Below, in pieces: positions 1 through 4,939 of a stretch of DNA of 7,745 bases (within the stretch, counting starts at the first letter, position 1; the number at the start of each line of letters is the position of its first letter). This DNA is from Veillonella sp. (GTDB lineage Bacteria; Bacillota; Negativicutes; Veillonellales; Veillonellaceae), in NCBI GenBank assembly GCA_022737715.1, contig JAIITD010000078.1, positions 1-7,745 on the forward strand, written 5' to 3'. The notes below the pieces were generated by a model. It was not told the DNA's origin. It searched no databases and was given only the letters and a program-made list of their open reading frames with translations. The position numbers and the translations under genes are program-made.

Positions 1-180
1 CAAGGTTTACTTCACATTTCTCAAATTACAAAACAACGTAATGCTAAAGTTGAAGATTACTTGAACCGTGGTCAAGAAGTTGAAGTTAAAATCATTTCTC
101 TTAACAAAGATGAAAAGAAATTGGGCTTGGCTTTGACTGAGTTGATGGAAGCAAAAGAAACAGAAGAAGACGCTGAATAA
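1..180 (+). CDS. rpsA: S1 RNA-binding domain protein, C-terminal end (30S ribosomal protein S1 or IspH-S1 fusion), 5' end outside window
   Basis: Only the last 59 codons are present, reading in frame from base 1 to a TAA at 178-180. The fragment holds the second half of an S1/OB-fold RNA-binding repeat: GLLHIS near residues 2-7, then a GQEVEVKI strand and the closing K-LGLAL strand. It ends in a short acidic tail rich in Glu and Asp. S1 proteins bind mRNA on the 30S subunit and help translation initiation on structured leaders. In many Clostridia and Negativicutes this S1 region is fused behind IspH (4-hydroxy-3-methylbut-2-enyl diphosphate reductase) and sits directly upstream of der, so the full gene may be that fusion; this cannot be checked here. 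The codons look optimised (many GAA, AAA, CGT and GGT), as expected for a highly expressed gene. The S1 domain call is firm; the exact protein is less so. Confidence 0.8.
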   Translation, partial: QGLLHISQITKQRNAKVEDYLNRGQEVEVKIISLNKDEKKLGLALTELMEAKETEEDAE

Positions 181-197
181 TTCAGAATCTTTTAATG

Positions 198-231
198 AGG
201 CTAATCAAGGTTTTCCTTGATTAGCCTTTTT
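198..231 (+). terminator. Intrinsic terminator of the S1-domain gene
   Basis: A 13-bp perfect stem is formed by 198-210 and 215-227, with the core GGCTAATCAAGG paired to CCTTGATTAGCC. It closes a TTTT loop at 211-214 and is followed by a run of T to 231. It begins 17 bases after the S1 stop codon and separates that gene from the der operon. Confidence 0.92.
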
Positions 232-259
232 GCGTACATTCCCTTTAATATGATAAAAT
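230..259 (+). promoter_or_regulatory. Predicted promoter of the der-plsY-gpsA operon (extended -10)
   Basis: The -10 candidate is TAAAAT at 254-259. It is preceded by TG at 251-252 with one base between, which makes an extended -10 (TGATAAAAT). A weak -35, TTGCGT at 230-235, lies 18 bp upstream and overlaps the T-run of the preceding terminator. Transcription would start around 265-268, giving a leader of about 30 nt before the der ATG at 296. This is read by eye, without experimental support. Confidence 0.6.
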
Positions 260-295
260 GAAGTGATGTATATAGATAATAAAAGAGGTGAAAGT

Positions 296-1630
296 ATGGC
301 AAAACCATTAGTGGCCGTAGTTGGTCGTCCAAATGTAGGTAAATCTACATTATTTAATGCCATTGTTAATAAACGAATTTCTATCGTCGAGGATATACCT
401 GGCGTTACACGAGATAGAATTTACTTCGATGCAGAATGGCTTAATCGTGAGTTTACAATGATTGATACAGGTGGTATCGAGTTTGTAACAGAGAACAGCC
501 ATGTTATTCCTAAAATGATGCGTTTACAAGCTGAACTCGCTATTGAAGAAGCTGATGTAATCCTCTTTGTGGTTGATGGCAAGCAAGGTATTGTACCGGC
601 TGATGAAGAAGTGGCCAATATTTTACGTACTAGTGGAAAACCAGTAGTCCTTGTAGTGAATAAAATTGACAGTGTAAATCAAGAACCTAATATTTATGAG
701 TTTTATAATTTGGGACTTGGTGATCCAATTGGCATTTCTGCAAAGAATTTAATGAATCTAGGTGATTTATTAGATGATACGGTTAAACATTTCCCACCTG
801 TAGGAACTAATGTAGATGAGGAAGATACCATTCATGTGGCCATCATTGGTCGTCCTAATGTAGGTAAATCATCTTTGACTAATGCACTGTTAGGTCAAGA
901 TCGCGTTATCGTTTCCGATGTAGCTGGCACTACTCGGGACTCTATTGATACGCACTGGACACATGGGGATCAAAAATTCGTACTCATCGATACGGCAGGG
1001 ATGAGACGTAAATCCAAGATTGATGAAGCTGTTGAACGTTACAGCATTGTTCGCTCTCTTCGTTCCGTTGATCGCTCTGATATTGTTGTACTTGTATTAG
1101 ATGGCGTTAATGGCGTTACAGAACAAGATAAAAAAATTGCTGGTTATGCGTATGAAGCCGGTAAGGGCGTTATTATTGTAGTTAATAAGTGGGATCTTGT
1201 AGAAAAAGATGATAAAACTACATTGAGATATACTGAAGACATTTATGATGAATTAGGATTCTTGCAATTTGCACCAATTCTATTTGCTTCCGCATTGACA
1301 AAACAACGTATTCATCGTTTAGCTGATATGCTTAAATTCGTATCAGAACAACAATATCGTCGTGTTTCTACTGGTACATTAAATCAATTATTACAAGATG
1401 CTCAAACTGTAAATCCAGTTCCATCCCGTAATGGTAGAATTCCAAAAATTTACTATATGACACAAGCCAGTGTTAAACCTCCAACATTTATCCTATTTGT
1501 AAATGAACCTGAATTAATTCATTTCTCGTATATGCGTTTCTTGGAAAATCGTTTACGTGAAAGTTTTGGTTTCGAAGGTACTCCAATTCGATTAATTCTT
1601 CGCGGTAAAAAACGTGAAGATGAAGAGTAA
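296..1630 (+). CDS. der: Ribosome biogenesis GTPase Der (EngA)
   Basis: Der is an essential tandem GTPase that binds the 50S subunit late in assembly. The 444-residue length is normal for the family. The first G domain shows GRPNVGKS at residues 10-17, the switch I region GVTRD at 36-40, DTGG at 57-60, NKID at 122-125 and SAK at 148-150. The second shows GRPNVGKS at 185-192, GTTRD at 211-215, DTAG at 232-235, NKWD at 297-300 and SAL at 332-334. A KH-like domain fills roughly 354-438, and the tail is basic then acidic. The ATG at 296 is chosen because AGAGGTG at 284-290 sits at the right distance. An in-frame GTG at 263 would add 11 residues, but it lacks a ribosome binding site and lies at or before the predicted transcript start. 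It is the first gene of an operon with plsY and gpsA. Confidence 0.97.
   Translation: MAKPLVAVVGRPNVGKSTLFNAIVNKRISIVEDIPGVTRDRIYFDAEWLNREFTMIDTGGIEFVTENSHVIPKMMRLQAELAIEEADVILFVVDGKQGIVPADEEVANILRTSGKPVVLVVNKIDSVNQEPNIYEFYNLGLGDPIGISAKNLMNLGDLLDDTVKHFPPVGTNVDEEDTIHVAIIGRPNVGKSSLTNALLGQDRVIVSDVAGTTRDSIDTHWTHGDQKFVLIDTAGMRRKSKIDEAVERYSIVRSLRSVDRSDIVVLVLDGVNGVTEQDKKIAGYAYEAGKGVIIVVNKWDLVEKDDKTTLRYTEDIYDELGFLQFAPILFASALTKQRIHRLADMLKFVSEQQYRRVSTGTLNQLLQDAQTVNPVPSRNGRIPKIYYMTQASVKPPTFILFVNEPELIHFSYMRFLENRLRESFGFEGTPIRLILRGKKREDEE
321..345 (+). repeat. Direct repeat copy 1 (first P-loop of der)
   Basis: These 25 bases encode the first GRPNVGKS P-loop and recur at 846-870 with a single mismatch (A331 versus T856). 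The copies lie 525 bp apart, an exact multiple of three. They arise from the two homologous G domains of Der, and synonymous codons are almost all shared. Confidence 0.9.
846..870 (+). repeat. Direct repeat copy 2 (second P-loop of der)
   Basis: This is the partner of the repeat at 321-345 and encodes the second GRPNVGKS of Der. It matches the first copy at 24 of 25 bases. Confidence 0.9.
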
Positions 1631-1657
1631 TAAGTACAAAGGGTAAGGGTGAGAGTT

Positions 1658-2263
1658 GTGAATGATTTTATGCCTATTATAGGGTATGCGTTATTAGCCT
1701 ATGTAATCGGTTCAATTCCTAGCGGACTCATTATTGGTAAATTATTTTTCAATACAGATGTCCGTCTATATGGATCCAAAAATATAGGTGCTACAAATAC
1801 ATATCGTGTCATTGGTTTAAAGGCAGCGCTTCCTGTATTTTTCTGTGATGCATTAAAGGGCGCCATTGGGGTATTTTTGTTTTCCCATTTAAATCCCATG
1901 TACATGATTCTAGGTGGTATTTTGGCCATGGTTGGACACAATTGGTCAGTATTTCTTGGATTTAAAGGTGGCCGTGGTGTTGCAACTGGTTTGGGGGTAC
2001 TCATTGCATTATCTCCAATAGTTGCAGTTATTTGTTTTGCTATTTGGGGCATCATTGTATATTTCACTAAATTAGTCTCTCTAGGTTCTATAGTAGCGGC
2101 TGCGCTTGTTCCTGTATTGATGTATGTAATGGGTGAATCCTGGTGGTTTGTAGGATTTGGTGCGCTAGCTGCATTGTTTGTTATCATACGTCATCGAGAA
2201 AATATTTCTCGTTTACTAGCTGGTAAAGAATTAAAGGTAGAACGCGTTAAAAAAGGAGAGTAA
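1658..2263 (+). CDS. plsY: Acyl-phosphate:glycerol-3-phosphate acyltransferase PlsY
   Basis: PlsY is an integral membrane enzyme that moves an acyl group from acyl-phosphate (made by PlsX, not in this window) to sn-glycerol-3-phosphate, giving lysophosphatidate. From this start it has 201 residues, typical of the family. All signature blocks are visible: SIPSG at 19-23, GSKNIGATNTYR at 39-50, GHNW at 93-96 followed by FKGGRGVATG at 102-111, and RHRENISRLLAGKE at 178-191. Five or more hydrophobic helices fill the rest, including about 6-29, 55-76, 112-135 and 141-178. The start is uncertain. GTG 1658 has TAAGG at 1644-1648 nine bases upstream; GTG 1649 (204 aa) has AAAGGG at 1638-1643; ATG 1670 (197 aa) has poor spacing. 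The gene lies just after der, and gpsA begins one base after its stop. Confidence 0.94.
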   Translation: MNDFMPIIGYALLAYVIGSIPSGLIIGKLFFNTDVRLYGSKNIGATNTYRVIGLKAALPVFFCDALKGAIGVFLFSHLNPMYMILGGILAMVGHNWSVFLGFKGGRGVATGLGVLIALSPIVAVICFAIWGIIVYFTKLVSLGSIVAAALVPVLMYVMGESWWFVGFGALAALFVIIRHRENISRLLAGKELKVERVKKGE

Positions 2264-2264
2264 T

Positions 2265-3263
2265 ATGAAAGTTTGCATCGTCGGATCTGGTAGTTGGGGG
2301 ACAGCTCTTGCTATTAAATCTGTAGTGGCCGGAAATGATACAACCTTATATTGCAGACGTTCAGAGTTTAAGGATGAACTTATTAAGTACAGGGAAAATA
2401 AGTCATATTTAGCTGGTGTTATATTGCCTGATGAACTCATCATTAGTTCTGATTTACAAACATCTATTGAGCAGGCTGATATTGTATTGATTGTTACACC
2501 ATCTATTCATGTGCGCACAGCTTTACAGAATTTAAAAAGATATGCTCACAAAGATCAAATATACGTGTTATGCTCTAAAGGTGTAGAACGGGAAAGTGGT
2601 AAGTTATTGACTACAGTCATGAAGGAGGAATTATCCTCTGTCGGATGCCATTTAACTGTTTTATCCGGTCCTAATCACGCTGAGGAAATTGGTAGAAACT
2701 TACCTGCTGCAGCCGTAGTAGGTACGACATCTATGGACATAGGTAAAAAGGTACAACAGGCATTACACAGCAAAGAATTTCGTATATATACGAGTGACGA
2801 TTATATTGGTGTTGAATTAGCAGGGGCTACAAAAAATGTAATAGCCTTGGCTGCTGGTATCGTTGATGGATTATCTCTTGGAGATAATTGTAAGGCTTTA
2901 TTACTAACTCGTGGTCTACATGAAATGACTCGATTTGGTTTAGCTCTCGGCGCAAGAAAAGAAACTTATGCAGGCTTAGCTGGTATGGGGGATTTAATCG
3001 CTACTTGTATGAGCCAGCATAGTCGTAACCGTGCTGCAGGACAACAGCTAGCAGATGGTAAAACAATGGACTACATTATGAATCATACGAATATGGTGGT
3101 AGAAGGCTTTTTTGCAACATCTATTATTCGTGATATGGCCATAAAACACCATGTAGAAATGCCTATCACACAATCACTATATGAGGTATTATATGAAGAG
3201 AAGTCCCCTCAATTAGCATTGCAAGAATTGATGGGCCGAGATAGTAAAATCGAAGTATCATAA
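2265..3263 (+). CDS. gpsA: NAD(P)H-dependent glycerol-3-phosphate dehydrogenase GpsA
   Basis: GpsA is a cytosolic enzyme that reduces dihydroxyacetone phosphate to sn-glycerol-3-phosphate, the backbone for phospholipids and the direct substrate of PlsY encoded next door. The 332-residue length is usual. An N-terminal Rossmann fold begins with GSGSWG at residues 7-12. The conserved SKGVE is at 104-108 and a SGPNHAEE block at 134-141. The helical C-terminal domain carries GATKNV at 187-192, whose Lys190 is the expected catalytic lysine. The family block GMGDLIATC is at 240-248, followed by SRNR at 253-256. The ATG at 2265 is preceded by AAAGGAGAG inside the last codons of plsY, so translation is probably coupled. 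No terminator follows the stop. Confidence 0.96.
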   Translation: MKVCIVGSGSWGTALAIKSVVAGNDTTLYCRRSEFKDELIKYRENKSYLAGVILPDELIISSDLQTSIEQADIVLIVTPSIHVRTALQNLKRYAHKDQIYVLCSKGVERESGKLLTTVMKEELSSVGCHLTVLSGPNHAEEIGRNLPAAAVVGTTSMDIGKKVQQALHSKEFRIYTSDDYIGVELAGATKNVIALAAGIVDGLSLGDNCKALLLTRGLHEMTRFGLALGARKETYAGLAGMGDLIATCMSQHSRNRAAGQQLADGKTMDYIMNHTNMVVEGFFATSIIRDMAIKHHVEMPITQSLYEVLYEEKSPQLALQELMGRDSKIEVS

Positions 3264-3299
3264 TTGTAAAAGATACTTTTATTTTAGGTATTTATATAC

Positions 3300-3318
3300 T
3301 ATAATTAATGAGTATAAT
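3300..3318 (+). promoter_or_regulatory. Possible promoter(s) for the rsmD-coaD group: two TATAAT boxes
   Basis: The 69-bp gap between gpsA and rsmD is very AT-rich and contains two perfect TATAAT hexamers, at 3300-3305 and 3313-3318. The first would start transcription near 3312 and leave a leader of about 20 nt that keeps the GAGG at 3324-3327. The second would start transcription on top of that ribosome binding site, so it is less likely to be used. No good -35 is seen for either (TTTTAT at 3277-3282 is the nearest for the first). Confidence 0.45.
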
Positions 3319-3332
3319 CTAGTGAGGATTGT

Positions 3333-3884
3333 ATGCGAATTATCGGAGGCACTGCAAAGGGCCATACTATAAAAGCTCCGAAGGGGATGGATACACGTCC
3401 CACCTTGGATCGTGTTCGTGAAAGTATCTTCAACGTATTAGCGCATCGCGGTATATTTGGTACTCGTGTATTAGATTTATTTTCTGGTACTGGTGCAGTT
3501 GCCATTGAAGCGCTTAGTCGTGGAGCTGAATCAGCGATTGCTGTTGATTATCGAACTGGTAAATTAATTCGAGAGAATGCGGAACATTGTCGTGTGTTGG
3601 ATCGAATTCAAATCATACCTAAGAAACTTTCACAATTGAAACATTTTATAGGTGACCAGCAGTTCGATTATATTTTTTCTGATCCACCATATGAAAATGG
3701 CTTTATACAGGAGACTATTGATTTTGTTGTGGCTAATGATGCATTAGCTGATGATGGTGTTTTAGTCTTGGAACATCATAAAGATGAGGCTTTCACCATG
3801 CCACCAGAATGGGAATGTATAAAGGAACAAAAATTTGGTTACACCCTTGTTTCATATTTTGTGAAACATAGTGAAAGGAGTTAG
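3333..3884 (+). CDS. rsmD: 16S rRNA (guanine(966)-N(2))-methyltransferase RsmD
   Basis: RsmD uses S-adenosylmethionine to methylate N2 of G966 in 16S rRNA of the small subunit. The protein has 183 residues, normal for the family. It opens with MRIIGGTAKG and the family hallmark TRPTLDRVRE at 21-30. The SAM-binding motif I, LDLFSGTGAVAIEALSRGA, is at 48-66, and the acidic motif II is VDY at 71-73. The catalytic motif DPPY is at 117-120 and is typical of amino-N-methyltransferases. The ATG at 3333 follows GAGG at 3324-3327 with five bases between. The stop codon lies four bases before the proposed TTG start of coaD, and the coaD ribosome binding site sits within the last rsmD codons. The rsmD-coaD pairing is common in Firmicutes. 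Confidence 0.95.
   Translation: MRIIGGTAKGHTIKAPKGMDTRPTLDRVRESIFNVLAHRGIFGTRVLDLFSGTGAVAIEALSRGAESAIAVDYRTGKLIRENAEHCRVLDRIQIIPKKLSQLKHFIGDQQFDYIFSDPPYENGFIQETIDFVVANDALADDGVLVLEHHKDEAFTMPPEWECIKEQKFGYTLVSYFVKHSERS
3874..3880 (+). promoter_or_regulatory. Ribosome binding site that decides the coaD start
   Basis: AAAGGAG lies inside the final codons of rsmD, eight bases before TTG 3889. The upstream in-frame GTG at 3871 overlaps this site and has no Shine-Dalgarno sequence of its own, so the site supports the TTG start. Confidence 0.75.
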
Positions 3885-3888
3885 ACCC

Positions 3889-4380
3889 TTGCGGATAGGA
3901 GTTTGCCCAGGAAGTTTTGACCCCGTTACAAATGGTCACGTTGACATTTTTGAGCGCGGTAGTCGTCTCGTAGACAAGTTGATTATCGCTGTAAGTTCAA
4001 ATCCTAATAAGAATTCATTGTTTACTATGGAAGAACGCGTTGAGATGATTCGCAATGCGGTTAAGCATATTCCTAATGTAGAAATCGACTGTACAGGTGG
4101 ATTGCTCATCGATTATGTTAAATCCAAAAATGCAAGTATTATTATTCGTGGACTTAGAGCTCTTAGTGATTTTGAATATGAATTTCAACGTGCTCTATTT
4201 GCAAAATACTTGGATGATGATATTGAAACCGTGTTTATTATGACCAATAATAAATATTCTTTTGTAAGCTCAACAGGGATTCGTGAGTTAGCTAAATTTG
4301 GTGGTAAGTTAGATGGACTTGTTCCTGACGATGTAAAGATAAAATTAGAAAAACGTTTTAACATCGATGGTAATAAATAA
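3889..4380 (+). CDS. coaD: Pantetheine-phosphate adenylyltransferase CoaD, TTG start
   Basis: CoaD transfers AMP from ATP to 4'-phosphopantetheine, forming dephospho-CoA in the penultimate step of coenzyme A synthesis. Starting at TTG 3889 it has 163 residues, in the normal range, and the first residues (MRIGVCPGSFDP) align with the usual short N-terminus of the family. The nucleotidyltransferase signature TNGH is at 14-17, with His17 the catalytic histidine. The RGLR block is at 88-91, followed by the acidic FEYEFQ, and the C-terminal motif SSTGIRE is at 127-133. A GTG at 3871 would add six residues but has no ribosome binding site. The gene begins four bases after the rsmD stop, and the next gene follows after 14 bases, so the three are likely one transcript. 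The enzyme identity is certain; the start is well supported. Confidence 0.95.
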   Translation: MRIGVCPGSFDPVTNGHVDIFERGSRLVDKLIIAVSSNPNKNSLFTMEERVEMIRNAVKHIPNVEIDCTGGLLIDYVKSKNASIIIRGLRALSDFEYEFQRALFAKYLDDDIETVFIMTNNKYSFVSSTGIRELAKFGGKLDGLVPDDVKIKLEKRFNIDGNK

Positions 4381-4394
4381 TAGGAGTGAATTGT

Positions 4395-4859
4395 ATGAAA
4401 ACAGAAAAATTACTTGAAGATTTAGAGGTTCTTATTGAATCTAGCAGCCGTATTCCTATGACTACAAAACGCATGGTTGAAGAAGATGAAATTATGCGTA
4501 TTATCGATGCAATTCAAGAATCTTTACCACTTGAGCTCGATGAATCTCGTCGTATTGTGGCCGAAAAAGATAAAGTATTGGCTGATGCTCAACGTCAAGC
4601 TGAAACATTAATCGATCAAGCCAAAGATTACATTGCTAAATTGACTGCTGAAAGTGAACTTGTTAAGCAAGCACAAGAACAAGCTAATCAAATTATCAAT
4701 GCTGCAAACCAATCTTCTGAAGAGTTAAAATCTAGCTCTATTCAATATGCTGGTGATGTATTGAAATATGTAGAAAACAATTTAGAAAAAACGTTGGAAA
4801 GCCTACGTCAAAACCGCGAAAGCTTGCAACAAAGTGAACAAAAAACTGATAATCAATAA
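4395..4859 (+). CDS. Uncharacterised coiled-coil protein downstream of coaD
   Basis: This is a 154-residue soluble protein of no recognised function. Residues 1-45 are short charged helices with a VEEDEIMRIIDAIQ stretch that could be a small helical domain. Residues 47-115 form a long Ala/Gln/Glu/Lys-rich amphipathic helix, very probably a coiled coil. A second helix spans about 118-140, and the tail is polar and Gln-rich. There is no signal peptide or membrane segment. Proteins of this kind after coaD in Clostridia and Negativicutes are often labelled 'ATPase' or 'ATP synthase subunit b/H-like' from coiled-coil similarity alone; no nucleotide-binding motif is present here. The helix pattern also recalls DivIVA- or filament-type proteins. 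The ATG at 4395 is chosen for AGGAGTG at 4382-4388; an in-frame GTG at 4386 overlaps that site. The codons resemble those of the neighbours. Confidence 0.85.
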   Translation: MKTEKLLEDLEVLIESSSRIPMTTKRMVEEDEIMRIIDAIQESLPLELDESRRIVAEKDKVLADAQRQAETLIDQAKDYIAKLTAESELVKQAQEQANQIINAANQSSEELKSSSIQYAGDVLKYVENNLEKTLESLRQNRESLQQSEQKTDNQ

Positions 4860-4906
4860 TATATAATATGTTGTAATCAGATAAGATTATACTAATGATT
4901 GCAGAG

Positions 4907-4938
4907 AAAACCCCCGATAGATTTCTATCGGGGGTTTT
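4907..4938. terminator. Bidirectional intrinsic terminator between convergent genes
   Basis: A perfect 14-bp stem pairs AAAACCCCCGATAG (4907-4920) with CTATCGGGGGTTTT (4925-4938) around an ATTT loop. The A-run on one side and T-run on the other allow it to work in both directions. It ends the rsmD-coaD group on the plus strand. On the minus strand it begins two bases past the stop codon of rqcH. Confidence 0.93.
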
Positions 4939-4939
4939 G

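Noticed and set aside
263..295. Longer der start at GTG 263
   Set aside because: It has no ribosome binding site, lies at the predicted transcript start, and adds residues not found in Der proteins. ATG 296 has a well-placed AGAGGTG.
1699..2187. A 162-codon open frame on the minus strand inside plsY
   Set aside because: It is wholly antisense to a well-supported gene. Its protein is rich in Pro, Thr and Asn, as expected of a shadow frame, and matches nothing I recognise.
3266..3295. Possible hairpin (AAGATAC with GTATTT) after gpsA
   Set aside because: It has only about six weak A-T-rich pairs including a G-T wobble, an 11-base loop, and no T-run after it, so it is not a credible terminator.
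4386..4394. GTG 4386 as start of the coiled-coil gene
   Set aside because: The codon lies inside the Shine-Dalgarno sequence that serves ATG 4395.
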